This document shows positions 32,852 to 42,257 of a stretch of DNA of 64,000 nucleotides, in pieces (position 1 is the first letter of the stretch; the number at the start of each line of letters is the position of its first letter). Both the position numbers and the translations under genes were made by a program. The stretch covers positions 1 to 64,000 of the forward strand of contig CANQJL010000011.1 of NCBI GenBank assembly GCA_947624245.1, written 5' to 3'. Below the pieces are notes generated by a model that did not search any database, was not told the origin of the DNA, and worked only from the letters and a program-made list of their open reading frames with translations. This stretch comes from an uncultured Acetatifactor sp. Lineage in GTDB: Bacteria; Bacillota; Clostridia; Lachnospirales; Lachnospiraceae.

Positions 32852-35773
32852 ATGGATTTGGAAAAGGGAAAACTGCCGGTCATCGTTGCGGAGAGCGGCG
32901 GCTTTGAAGGAGTCAGAAGAATAGCGGCCAAGGTCGCGGAAGATATCGGCAATGTAGTCGGCGAATGCCCTGCTGTCGTCACGGAAAAAGAGCTGGACGA
33001 CAGACAGCGAGACAAGATTATTTTGTGCGTCACTGTGGGACACAGCGTGCTGCTGGAGGAATTGTGCGCCGAAGGACTTGCGGAGACGGACGGGCTGTAT
33101 CGGGAAACGGACGAAAAAGAGAGGACACCCAAGCGGGAGATATACCTGATCAAGCGGTTAAAGGGCAGGCTGCGCGGCGCAGACAGGGAGATTCTGCTGA
33201 TTTGCGGCAGCGATAAGAGAGGAACCATTTACGGCATGTTCGCCCTGTCGGAGTACATCGGTGTTTCGCCGCTGTGCTACTGGGGCGATGTGCGGCCCGT
33301 GCGAAGTGCCGTTGTACATATCGGTGAGGATATCGAGATTCTCTCCAAAGAACCGAGCGTGAAATACAGAGGATTTTTTATCAACGATGAATGGCCCTGT
33401 TTCGGAACATGGGTCAACGAACATTTCGGCGGCTTTAACGCCCGGGCGTATGACAAGGTATTTGAGCTGCTGCTTCGCTTAAAGGGCAATTATATGTGGC
33501 CCGCAATGTGGTCCGCCGCTTTCCCCATAGACGGGCCCGGAAGCGAGAATGAGGAGCTGGCCGATATTTACGGCGTGATAATGGGATACTCCCACCACGA
33601 GCCGTGTCTGCGCGCCAGCGAGGAGTGGAAGAAGGTATGCGGTCCTGACAGCCGGTACGGGTGCGAGTGGAACTATTATACGAACGAGCAGGGACTGATA
33701 AATTACTGGGAGGATTCGCTGAAGCGCAGCGGAAAATATGAGAATGTGATCACGATCGGTATGCGGGGCGAGTACGATTCCCGAATGCTGGGCCCCGACT
33801 CTACGGTGGCGGAGAATGTGAATCTGTTAAAGCGCATTATCACAAAGCAGAAAGAACTGATCAAAGAGCATGTCCACAGGGCAGACGGGAAAGTGCCGAT
33901 GCTTCTGGCATTATATAAGGAAGTGGAGGCATACTTTTACGGAGACGGGAATACGCCGGGCCTGAAAGACTGGGACGGACTTTCGGATGTGATATGTATG
34001 CTGTGTGAGGACAATTACGGGCAGATGCGGACGCTGCCCACGGAGGAGATCCGGAATCGCAAGGGCGGCTTCGGCATGTACTATCACTTTGATTATCACG
34101 GTTCGCCCGTGTCGTATGAATGGGTGGATTCCACTCCCTTATCCAAAGTGTGGGAACAGATGTGCCAGGCGTATGAGTACGGTATCCGCGATGTCTGGAT
34201 CGTCAATGTGGGAGATCTGAAGTTCCATGAATTGCCGCTTGTGTATTTCATGGCGCTGGCCTATGATTATGACAGGTGGGGATACGCAAATAAGAACAGT
34301 TACACGGAATTTACCGATAAAATGATCCGCAGAGATTTTCCAAATCTGCCGGAGGATGTGACGGAGAAGATTGCGAGAGTCTTCACGGACTATATCGCTG
34401 TAAATGCCTTGCGCCGCCCTGAGGCGCTTCATGCAGGCGTGTATCATCCCTGCCATTACAACGAGACGGACAGGATGCTGGCCGTGGCAGAGCAGATAGA
34501 GGAAATGTCCTGCGGCGTGATGAAGCAGCTGCAGAGACAGGATCTGGCAGAAGGCGGCACACGGCTGGCGGATGCCTATTACAGTATGATACATTACCCC
34601 GCGATGGCGAGCATGAATCTGCTGAAAATGCACCTGTATGCGGGCAAGAACCGACATTATGCCGATCAGGGCAGAACGGCGGCGAACAGGTATGGGGAGC
34701 TGACAGCGGAATGCATCGGCAGGGACAGAAAATTTGTGCAGAAATGGGCGGACTTTCTGCAGGGTAAATGGAACGGAATGCAGCTGGCGCGGCATATCGG
34801 CTTTACCAAATGGAACGAGGACGACTACCGGTACCCGCTCATGGTGAGGGTGGAACCGGCAGACGGCCCCAGAATGAGTGTTTCCCGCAAGGATTCGGAG
34901 CATGTGGCAGTCAAAAATTACGGTGAGCCCATGGTGATCAGGATACCGGAATTTGCGGATTACGGACATGATGAGGTGATCCTGGAGATTGCAAACACCG
35001 GTACGGGAAGCCTGCGCTACAGGATCGATGCTGCGGACGGTTCGGCGCAGCTTCCGGACTGGCTGCAGGTTGCGCCGATGCAGGGAGAGACAAAGGACAT
35101 TGCGGAGGTGTCGTTCGTCTGTATCAGGGAAAAGCTGCCTAAGCAGCTTCAGACGGTCCGGCTTCTGATCTCGGACGGAGATACACAGGTGGCGGTGGAG
35201 GTCTGCGGCAGAGCGGCAGTTCCCGCGGGACTTCCGGAGCGCACATATCATGCGGAGAACGGGGTGATCGCCATCGGTGCCCTGCATTACTGTGCAAAGA
35301 AAGACACGGCGAAAGGAAGCTACGAGCTGCTCGAGGGATACGGAAAGTACGGCGCAGGAATAAAGGTCCTGCCCAGTACCGCGGATTTTAAGGAGCAGGA
35401 GGAAAAACCGGAGCTGACTTATCGCTTTTATCTGGAGAAAGCCGGCGATTATCAGGTGGATATCGTCACTTCACCGTTCAATTCCACCGTCAACAGGAGA
35501 GGCGTCGGCATTCTGGTCAACGGCTGCAGGACGGAGCTTTTGCCGGCGGATTTTGCGGCCGGAGATCCCGATGATCTAAGGTGGGCGGCCGGAGTGCTGG
35601 ATCAGGAGAGAAAGAGCGGCGTTGTGCTTTCTTTTGAACAGGGCGTGCAGGAACTGACGATCGGCGCGCTGGAGGCCGGAGTCGTGCTGGAAAGAATTTT
35701 GATCCGCGAGCTTTCGGCGTGTCTTCCGGCATCTTATCTGGGGCCGGAGGAGAGCCGGACGTCAACGCAATGA
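32852..35773 (+). CDS. GH115 alpha-glucuronidase
   Basis: A 973-residue glycoside hydrolase family 115 protein. Diagnostic stretches are KYRGFFINDEWPCFGTW, HFGGFNARAYDKVFELLLR, GNYMWPAMWSAAF, VIMGYSHHEPCLR, and ITIGMRGEYDSRM in the catalytic core. The family releases glucuronic or 4-O-methylglucuronic acid from internal or terminal xylose of glucuronoxylan, whereas GH67 acts only on terminal residues. No signal peptide is present, so it should work inside the cell on imported aldouronates. The C-terminal part from about residue 650 contains beta domains usual for the family. It starts 16 bp after the SGNH gene. Confidence 0.93.
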   Translation: MDLEKGKLPVIVAESGGFEGVRRIAAKVAEDIGNVVGECPAVVTEKELDDRQRDKIILCVTVGHSVLLEELCAEGLAETDGLYRETDEKERTPKREIYLIKRLKGRLRGADREILLICGSDKRGTIYGMFALSEYIGVSPLCYWGDVRPVRSAVVHIGEDIEILSKEPSVKYRGFFINDEWPCFGTWVNEHFGGFNARAYDKVFELLLRLKGNYMWPAMWSAAFPIDGPGSENEELADIYGVIMGYSHHEPCLRASEEWKKVCGPDSRYGCEWNYYTNEQGLINYWEDSLKRSGKYENVITIGMRGEYDSRMLGPDSTVAENVNLLKRIITKQKELIKEHVHRADGKVPMLLALYKEVEAYFYGDGNTPGLKDWDGLSDVICMLCEDNYGQMRTLPTEEIRNRKGGFGMYYHFDYHGSPVSYEWVDSTPLSKVWEQMCQAYEYGIRDVWIVNVGDLKFHELPLVYFMALAYDYDRWGYANKNSYTEFTDKMIRRDFPNLPEDVTEKIARVFTDYIAVNALRRPEALHAGVYHPCHYNETDRMLAVAEQIEEMSCGVMKQLQRQDLAEGGTRLADAYYSMIHYPAMASMNLLKMHLYAGKNRHYADQGRTAANRYGELTAECIGRDRKFVQKWADFLQGKWNGMQLARHIGFTKWNEDDYRYPLMVRVEPADGPRMSVSRKDSEHVAVKNYGEPMVIRIPEFADYGHDEVILEIANTGTGSLRYRIDAADGSAQLPDWLQVAPMQGETKDIAEVSFVCIREKLPKQLQTVRLLISDGDTQVAVEVCGRAAVPAGLPERTYHAENGVIAIGALHYCAKKDTAKGSYELLEGYGKYGAGIKVLPSTADFKEQEEKPELTYRFYLEKAGDYQVDIVTSPFNSTVNRRGVGILVNGCRTELLPADFAAGDPDDLRWAAGVLDQERKSGVVLSFEQGVQELTIGALEAGVVLERILIRELSACLPASYLGPEESRTSTQ

Positions 35774-35818
35774 CAGTATGAGGATTCTATAAAAACATTC
35801 ACGTATAAGGAGGCTTTT

Positions 35819-37372
35819 ATGGCTAAAGTAACCAATCCCATTTTGCCGGGGTTCTATCCGGACCCCTCGGTCTGCCGTGCAAACGGCAAGTTCTATCTGG
35901 TACACTCCACCTTTGCCTATTTTCCGGGAGTGCCTGTTTTTGAAAGTGACGACCTGATCGGCTGGAAGCAGATCGGAAATGTGCTGGAGCGGGATTCCCA
36001 GCTGCCCCTGGAGGGCTGCGGACAGTCGGAGGGCATCTTTGCACCGACGATTCGATACAACGACGGCGTTTTTTACATGATAACGACGAACATATCCGGC
36101 GGCGGCAATTTTATCGTGACGGCAACGTCGCCGGAGGGTCCGTGGTCCGAACCGTATTTTCTGGGAGAGGAAGCCATGGGAATAGATCCCAGCCTTTTCT
36201 TTGATACGGACGGCACCTGCTATTATATCGGCCAGAGATACAAGAAGGTCGTAACGCATAACGGCGACTGCGAGATCTGGATTCAAAAGCTGAATACGAA
36301 GACCATGAAGCTGGAAGGCGAGGCGGTAGCCGTGCTGGACGGATTCCAGAAGAACGCAGTCTGGCCGGAGGCTCCTCATCTGTATAAGAAGGACGGATAC
36401 TACTACATCATTCATGCGGAGAGCGGCACGGCTTTTCATCACAGCGTCATGGCGGCGAGAAGCCGTGAACTGTTCGGACCTTACGAGTATTGTCCCTGCA
36501 ATCCGATTCTTACGCACAGGCATCTGGGCAAGGATTTCCCTGTGACCTGCGCCGGTCATGCCGACCTTGTGGAGGACGGAAACGGAAACTGGTACATGGT
36601 GATGCTGGCCTGCCGGCCGCAGGAGGGTCATACCCTGATGGGACGTGAGACCTTCCTTGCCAAAGTGGTGTGGGAGGACGGCTGGCCCGTGGTAAATCCG
36701 GGCGTCGGATATCTGGAAGAAGAATTCGAGATTCCGGCGGCAGACGGTGCCGTAAGATTTTTCGATGAGGACAGGACATATACTTTTGCGGAACAAAAGA
36801 TTGCGCCCGAATTTCTTTCGCTCCGAAATCACAGGGAGAACGTGATGTCCCTTTCGGCGCGGGCAGGATACCTGAGAATGTACATGCGGGCCGATTCCGT
36901 GACACAGCAGGCTGAGCCGGCATACTTGGCGCTCCGCCAGCAGCATAGGGACTTTGAAGTCGAGGTCCGTTTCGAGGCAGTATTCGGCGCGGAAAACGGA
37001 AAAGACAGCGTGGGCATCACACTGATGCAGAGCAACGAGGACCTCGTGCGGGCGGAATATGTAAAGGTAAGCGGTAAGGATAAGCTTCTGGCGATAAGGC
37101 GTGTGAAGGGCAAGGATGAGATTCTGCTTTCCGCAGATGCCGACGGACAGATCACCGGGCTGCGGCTGACCGTGCACGGGCTGAAGGCAGCGCTGGGGTA
37201 TCTCTTGCATGACGAGTGGAAGACTCTGGCCACGGATGTCGACATCAGAACGCTCAGCACCGAGTCCGCGGGCGGCTTTCTGGGGTGCACGGCCGGCATA
37301 TACGCGTCCGGCAGCGGAGAGGATCACGGCGGATATGCGGATCTGGCTTCCTTTACTTACAGATGCCTGTAA
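35819..37372 (+). CDS. GH43 beta-xylosidase / alpha-L-arabinofuranosidase
   Basis: A 517-residue family 43 enzyme with a five-bladed propeller and a C-terminal beta-sandwich (from about residue 320), the XynB-like layout. The catalytic base is Asp15 in LPGFYPDPS, the pKa-modulating Asp is in GIDPSLFFD, and the general acid is Glu184 in VWPEAPHLYK. It should remove xylose or arabinose from the non-reducing end of oligosaccharides. No signal peptide. AAGGAGG precedes the ATG. Substrate preference between xylose and arabinose cannot be fixed from motifs alone. Confidence 0.88.
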   Translation: MAKVTNPILPGFYPDPSVCRANGKFYLVHSTFAYFPGVPVFESDDLIGWKQIGNVLERDSQLPLEGCGQSEGIFAPTIRYNDGVFYMITTNISGGGNFIVTATSPEGPWSEPYFLGEEAMGIDPSLFFDTDGTCYYIGQRYKKVVTHNGDCEIWIQKLNTKTMKLEGEAVAVLDGFQKNAVWPEAPHLYKKDGYYYIIHAESGTAFHHSVMAARSRELFGPYEYCPCNPILTHRHLGKDFPVTCAGHADLVEDGNGNWYMVMLACRPQEGHTLMGRETFLAKVVWEDGWPVVNPGVGYLEEEFEIPAADGAVRFFDEDRTYTFAEQKIAPEFLSLRNHRENVMSLSARAGYLRMYMRADSVTQQAEPAYLALRQQHRDFEVEVRFEAVFGAENGKDSVGITLMQSNEDLVRAEYVKVSGKDKLLAIRRVKGKDEILLSADADGQITGLRLTVHGLKAALGYLLHDEWKTLATDVDIRTLSTESAGGFLGCTAGIYASGSGEDHGGYADLASFTYRCL

Positions 37373-37406
37373 AAACGCACAGAATGTTTCAAGACGGTGA
37401 ACGACT

Positions 37407-38477
37407 ATGGAAATGACATTGAGATGGTACGGCTCTGCATACGACACGGTGACTTTGGCGCAGATCCGTCAGATTCCCGGGGTGACCGGTGTGATATCGA
37501 CGCTGTATGACGCGGCGCCGGGCGAGGTATGGAGCAGGGAACGCATCCGTGCCCTGAAAGAAGAAATAGCGCAGTCCGGACTTCATCTGTCCGGAATTGA
37601 GAGCGTCAATGTACATGAGGCGATCAAAGCGGGAAGCCCCGACAGGGATCGATACATTGATAATTATATCGAGACGCTCCGAAATCTCGGGCAGGAGGAT
37701 ATTCATCTGGTCTGCTACAACTTCATGCCCGTGTTCGACTGGACGAGGACAGAGCTGGCCCGCGTGCGTCCGGACGGCTCCACCGTTCTGGCCTATACGC
37801 AGGATGCGGTAGATGCCCTGGATCCGGAGAAGATGTTCGACTCCATCGCGGGTGATACCAACGGTGCCGTTATGCCGGGCTGGGAACCGGAGCGCATGGC
37901 ACATGTGAAGGAACTGTTTGAAATGTACAGGGACGTGGATGACGAGCGGCTGTTTGCGAATCTGCAGTATTTCCTGGAGAGAATCATGCCTGTCTGCAAC
38001 AGGTATGACATTAGGATGGCAATTCATCCGGACGATCCTGCCTGGAGCGTTTTCGGCCTGCCGCGCATCATTATCAATAAGGAAAATATTCTTCGAATGA
38101 TGAAAATGGTAGACGATCCCCACAACGGCGTGACGTTCTGTTCCGGCTCCTATGGAACCAATCCGGAGAATGACCTTCCGGATATGATCCGTTCCCTGAA
38201 GGGAAGAATCCACTTTGCGCATGTGCGCAATCTGAAGTTCATAACCCCCTCAAATTTTGAGGAGGCGGCGCATCTGTCATCCGACGGTTCGTTCGACATG
38301 TATGAGATCGTGAAAGCGCTCTATGAGATTGGATTTGACGGACCGATCAGACCGGATCACGGGCGCATGATATGGGGCGAAACCGCGATGCCGGGATACG
38401 GACTGTACGACAGGGCATTGGGCGCGGCCTACATCAACGGTCTCTGGGAGGCTGTCGAAAAAGCGGGCAAAAGCTGA
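37407..38477 (+). CDS. uxuA: Mannonate dehydratase
   Basis: A 356-residue TIM-barrel enzyme that dehydrates D-mannonate to 2-keto-3-deoxygluconate. Family stretches include MEMTLRWYGSAYDTVTLAQI, IESVNVHEAIK, AIHPDDPAWSVFGLPRI and RPDHGRMIWGE, with metal-ligand histidines. Length is normal. It follows the GH43 gene by 34 bp and comes before uxuB and uxaC, the order of a glucuronate catabolism operon. Confidence 0.93.
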   Translation: MEMTLRWYGSAYDTVTLAQIRQIPGVTGVISTLYDAAPGEVWSRERIRALKEEIAQSGLHLSGIESVNVHEAIKAGSPDRDRYIDNYIETLRNLGQEDIHLVCYNFMPVFDWTRTELARVRPDGSTVLAYTQDAVDALDPEKMFDSIAGDTNGAVMPGWEPERMAHVKELFEMYRDVDDERLFANLQYFLERIMPVCNRYDIRMAIHPDDPAWSVFGLPRIIINKENILRMMKMVDDPHNGVTFCSGSYGTNPENDLPDMIRSLKGRIHFAHVRNLKFITPSNFEEAAHLSSDGSFDMYEIVKALYEIGFDGPIRPDHGRMIWGETAMPGYGLYDRALGAAYINGLWEAVEKAGKS

Positions 38478-38520
38478 ACCGGCACATGGCCGGCGGCAGG
38501 AGATAAGGAGGACGGAAATC

Positions 38521-40134
38521 ATGGTTCTGAGCAGAAGCGGACTGGCCGACACAGACCGGTGGGAAAAGGCGGGTTACAGGCTCCCGTTGTTCGACAGAGA
38601 CGCTGTGGCGGCCGCCACAAGGGAGAACCCGTTCTGGCTCCATTTCGGTGTGGGAAATATTTTCAGAGCATTTCAGGCCGGCGTCGTGCAGGAGCTGCTG
38701 AATGAAGGCGTACTGGACAGAGGACTTGTGGCGGCGGAAGGATTTGACTATGAGCTTATAGAGAAGGTAAACCGTCCGCATGATGATTATACCGTTGCGG
38801 TCACGTTGAAAGCCGACGGCAATATAGAAAAAACGGTGGTGGGCAGCGTGGTCGAATCCCGTATTCTTGATTCCGGCAACGAAAAAGAATACGGCAGACT
38901 GAAAGAAATTTTTTGTAAGGATTCCCTGCAGATGGTCTCCTTTACCATTACGGAGAAGGGTTACAGCCTTGTCAACGGCAGGGGGGAGACGATAGGCGAT
39001 GTGGCGGCCGATTTTGAGGCGGGTCCCGCAAGACCTGTGAGCTATATGGGCAAGGTGACATCTCTCCTGTATGCAAGATACCTGGCAGGTGAAAAGCCGA
39101 TTGCAATGGTGAGCATGGATAACTGTTCCCACAACGGCGATAAGCTGTATGAAGCCGTCAGCGCTTTTGCAAGGGAATGGGCGCGGCGGGGAACGGCGGA
39201 TGCGGGCTTTGAGGCCTATATCCACGACAGGGGAAAAGTGACGTTCCCGTGGACCATGATCGATAAGATCACTCCCCGGCCGGATGCCTCCGTGGAAGAA
39301 ATGCTGCGTGCCGACGGCCTGGAGGGCATGGAGTCCATCGTCACCTCCCGCAACACATATGCGGCGCCCTTTGTAAATGCAGAAGAATGCGGGTATCTGG
39401 TAATCGAGGACAGCTTCCCGAACAAAAGACCCCGGCTGGAACGGGGAGGCTTTTTGTTCACGGACCGAGAGACGGTGGATAAGATAGAGAAAATGAAGGT
39501 CTGCACCTGCCTGAATCCTCTGCACACGGCCCTTGCGATCTACGGGTGCCTTCTGGGCTACCGTAAGATATCGGACGAGATGCAGGACGCCCAGCTTCGT
39601 GAAATGGTGCGGATCATCGGTTATCAGGAGGGACTGCCCGCAGTGGTCGTTCAGAATGTGCTGGATCCCAAGGAGTTCCTCGATACGGTATTCAAGCTGC
39701 GTATTCCCAACCCTTTTATGCCGGATACGCCTCAGAGGATAGCGACGGATACTTCACAGAAGCTGGCAATTCGTTTTGGGGAGACCATCAAGACATACGC
39801 GGCGTCCGAATCGCTCCGTGTATCGGATCTGAAAATGATACCGCTGGTGCTGGCAGGCTGGCTTCGATATCTGATGGCGGTGGACGATAACGGCAACGAG
39901 TTTGCCTTAAGTCCGGATCCTCTGCTGGAGACATTATGTCCCTATGTGGCGGGATTTAGGCTCGGAGAGGTATCGGATGCCGAATCGGCGCTCAGGCCGC
40001 TTCTCAAGAATATCGCCGTGTTTGGCGTTGATCTGTATGAAGCGGGACTGGCGGACAGGGTGTGCGGCTATTTCAGGGAATTGACCGCAGGGCCGGGGGC
40101 AGTTCGCGAAACACTGAAGAAATACACGGCATAA
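38521..40134 (+). CDS. uxuB: Fructuronate reductase (mannitol dehydrogenase family)
   Basis: A 537-residue polyol-specific long-chain dehydrogenase. FWLHFGVGNIFRAFQAG near residue 37 is the dinucleotide-binding start, CSHNGDKL and the KVTFPWTMIDKITP segment hold family residues, and the C-terminal domain has PNPFMPDTPQRIATD. It should reduce D-fructuronate to D-mannonate with NADH. Between uxuA and uxaC, fructuronate reductase is far more likely than mannitol or tagaturonate reductase. ATAAGGAGG precedes the start. Confidence 0.9.
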   Translation: MVLSRSGLADTDRWEKAGYRLPLFDRDAVAAATRENPFWLHFGVGNIFRAFQAGVVQELLNEGVLDRGLVAAEGFDYELIEKVNRPHDDYTVAVTLKADGNIEKTVVGSVVESRILDSGNEKEYGRLKEIFCKDSLQMVSFTITEKGYSLVNGRGETIGDVAADFEAGPARPVSYMGKVTSLLYARYLAGEKPIAMVSMDNCSHNGDKLYEAVSAFAREWARRGTADAGFEAYIHDRGKVTFPWTMIDKITPRPDASVEEMLRADGLEGMESIVTSRNTYAAPFVNAEECGYLVIEDSFPNKRPRLERGGFLFTDRETVDKIEKMKVCTCLNPLHTALAIYGCLLGYRKISDEMQDAQLREMVRIIGYQEGLPAVVVQNVLDPKEFLDTVFKLRIPNPFMPDTPQRIATDTSQKLAIRFGETIKTYAASESLRVSDLKMIPLVLAGWLRYLMAVDDNGNEFALSPDPLLETLCPYVAGFRLGEVSDAESALRPLLKNIAVFGVDLYEAGLADRVCGYFRELTAGPGAVRETLKKYTA

Positions 40135-40146
40135 AGGAGCGGCACT

Positions 40147-41607
40147 ATGAGAACATTTATGGACGAGGATTTTCTTTTGTCTACGGAATCTGCCCGAAAG
40201 CTGTACCACCGGTACGCCGAGGGAATGCCGATCCTCGATTACCACAGCCATGTCAATCCCCGTGAGATCTATGAGGACAGGCAGTTTGAGAATATCACAC
40301 AGGTATGGCTCGGGGCCGATCATTATAAATGGCGCCAGATGCGTGCCAACGGAATAAACGAGGCATATATCACGGGAGACGCTCCCGATTATGAGAAATT
40401 CTGCCGGTGGGCGAAGACGCTGGAGATGGCGATCGGCAATCCGCTCTATCACTGGAGCCATCTGGAGCTGAAAAGATACTTCGGCTTCGGCGGATATTTG
40501 TGCAGGGATACCGCAAGAGAGGTCTGGGAGCAGTGTAATGCCATGCTTGCCACGGCGGACTACAGCGCAAGAGGGCTGATCAAAATGTCAAATGTCAGGC
40601 TGCTCTGTACCACGGACGACCCTGCGGATTCCCTCATATGGCACCAAAGGCTTGCCAAAGACGACAGCTTTGACGTGCGGGTGCTGCCCGCATGGAGACC
40701 GGACAGAGCGTTTGCTCCGGAGAAAGAGGATTATACGGAGTATCTTGAAAATCTGGGCGAGGCCGCCGATGTGGAGATCGACAGCTTTGCGTCTCTGGTG
40801 CAGGCCCTTTGTAAGCGGATGGATTTCTTTGCCGGACAGGGCTGCCGTATTGCCGATCACGGTCTGGAATATGTGATGTATGAGCCTGCCTCCGAAAAGC
40901 AGATCGAAGGGATCTTTGCCAAACGGCTTGCCGGAGGAACCTTGAGCCGACAGGAGGAAATGCAGTTCAAGACGGCCTTCCTGCTCGCCATGGGAAGGGA
41001 ATATCACAAGAGGAACTGGGTGATGCAGCTGCACTATGGCGTAAAGAGAAATATAAACACCCGCCTTTTTCGGGCGCTGGGTGCGGATGCCGGAGTGGAC
41101 AGTATCGGCAGTGTTGCACCCTACGCGCAGCTTTCGGATTTCTTAAATGCGCTTGCGGATACGGACGAGCTGCCCAAGACCATTGTGTATTCCTTAAATC
41201 CCGCGGATAACGCGGCCATCGGTTCCGTCATTGGCTGCTTTCAGGACGACACGGTGCCGGGAAAAATACAGCAGGGGAGCGCGTGGTGGTTCAATGACCA
41301 TAAGTGCGGCATGAGGGAGCAGATGATCTCGCTGGCGAATCTCGGACTGCTGGGTAATTTTATCGGTATGCTGACGGATTCCAGAAGCTTTCTGTCCTAT
41401 ACCCGCCACGAATATTTCCGCAGGGTCATGTGCGATCTGATCGGCGGCTGGGTGGAAGACGGCGAGTACCCGCAGGACAGCGGAGCATTGGAGAGAATCG
41501 TCAGGGGAATCTCTTATGACAACGCCGTGCGGTATTTCGGATTCCCTGTCCGCAGATCGGCCGGCGAAACGGCGGAAGGAGAGGAAAATGCAGAAAGTAA
41601 CGGATAG
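40147..41607 (+). CDS. uxaC: Glucuronate isomerase
   Basis: A 486-residue uronate isomerase that converts D-glucuronate to D-fructuronate. Conserved features are FLLSTESARKLYH and the metal-binding DYHSHVNPREI near residue 33, LLCTTDDPADSL near 155, QLHYGVKRNIN near 296, and WWFNDHKCGMREQ near 379. It starts 12 bp after uxuB with AAAGGAGC and overlaps the aldolase gene by 20 bp. It is the entry step for glucuronate released by the GH115 enzyme. 4-O-methylglucuronate would first need demethylation. Confidence 0.94.
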   Translation: MRTFMDEDFLLSTESARKLYHRYAEGMPILDYHSHVNPREIYEDRQFENITQVWLGADHYKWRQMRANGINEAYITGDAPDYEKFCRWAKTLEMAIGNPLYHWSHLELKRYFGFGGYLCRDTAREVWEQCNAMLATADYSARGLIKMSNVRLLCTTDDPADSLIWHQRLAKDDSFDVRVLPAWRPDRAFAPEKEDYTEYLENLGEAADVEIDSFASLVQALCKRMDFFAGQGCRIADHGLEYVMYEPASEKQIEGIFAKRLAGGTLSRQEEMQFKTAFLLAMGREYHKRNWVMQLHYGVKRNINTRLFRALGADAGVDSIGSVAPYAQLSDFLNALADTDELPKTIVYSLNPADNAAIGSVIGCFQDDTVPGKIQQGSAWWFNDHKCGMREQMISLANLGLLGNFIGMLTDSRSFLSYTRHEYFRRVMCDLIGGWVEDGEYPQDSGALERIVRGISYDNAVRYFGFPVRRSAGETAEGEENAESNG

Positions 41608-42235
41608 AATCTATGAGACAGGCATTGTGCCGGTGGTGTCGATTCTCGATGCGGGGGACGCGGAGCCGCTTGCGCAGGCGCTCATAAAGGGAGGTCTGCC
41701 CTGCGCGGAGGTGACGTTTCGCACGGATGCGGCGGAGGAAGCCATAGGGATCATGACGGAGAAGTTTCCGCAGATGCTTGTGGGCGCAGGAACGGTCCTT
41801 ACGGTCGATCAGATAGAGCGTGCGGCCGCCGCCGGCGCAAAATTCGTTGTCAGTCCGGGATTCGATCCGGAGATCGTGGATTATTGTCTGCGTATCCGTA
41901 TGCCGGTATTTCCGGGCTGCGTCACGCCTTCGGAGGTGGCGCAGGCGGTAAAGAGAGGGCTTAAAGTCGTGAAATTTTTCCCGGCGCAGGCCTTCGGGGG
42001 CATAAAAACAATCCAGGCCATTGCGGCGCCCTACGGGGGACTGAAATTTCTGCCCACCGGCGGAATCGGTCCGGACAATTTGAAAAGCTATCTGCTCTGT
42101 AAGGAAGTGATTGCCTGCGGCGGCAGCTGGATGGTGAAAAGCGAGATGATACAGTCGGGAAGCTTTGACAGGATAGAGGCGCTTACAAGAGAGGCAGTCA
42201 GGCTGGCGGCCAAATGCAGAAGCGTCACGGGTTGA
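41588..42235 (+). CDS. eda: 2-Dehydro-3-deoxy-phosphogluconate (KDPG) aldolase
   Basis: A 215-residue class I aldolase that splits KDPG to pyruvate and glyceraldehyde 3-phosphate. Catalytic Glu41 lies in CAEVTFRTDAA, and the Schiff-base Lys129 in GLKVVKFFPA; the phosphate site LPTGGIGPDN follows. The ATG at 41588 lies within the end of uxaC and follows GGAGAGG; a longer in-frame start at 41516 is rejected because it has no ribosome site. It completes the pathway started by uxaC. Confidence 0.93.
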   Translation: MQKVTDRIYETGIVPVVSILDAGDAEPLAQALIKGGLPCAEVTFRTDAAEEAIGIMTEKFPQMLVGAGTVLTVDQIERAAAAGAKFVVSPGFDPEIVDYCLRIRMPVFPGCVTPSEVAQAVKRGLKVVKFFPAQAFGGIKTIQAIAAPYGGLKFLPTGGIGPDNLKSYLLCKEVIACGGSWMVKSEMIQSGSFDRIEALTREAVRLAAKCRSVTG

Positions 42236-42257
42236 GAGTGCACAGGAGGATATCGGT

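Noticed and set aside
31030..33228. Long open frame on the - strand (over 700 codons) opposite the SGNH and GH115 genes
   Set aside because: It lies antisense to two clear enzyme genes, has no ribosome site or recognisable domain, and such frames are expected opposite G+C-rich coding DNA.
35762..37447. Long - strand open frame opposite the GH43 gene
   Set aside because: Shadow of the GH43 enzyme gene; no family features and no promoter.
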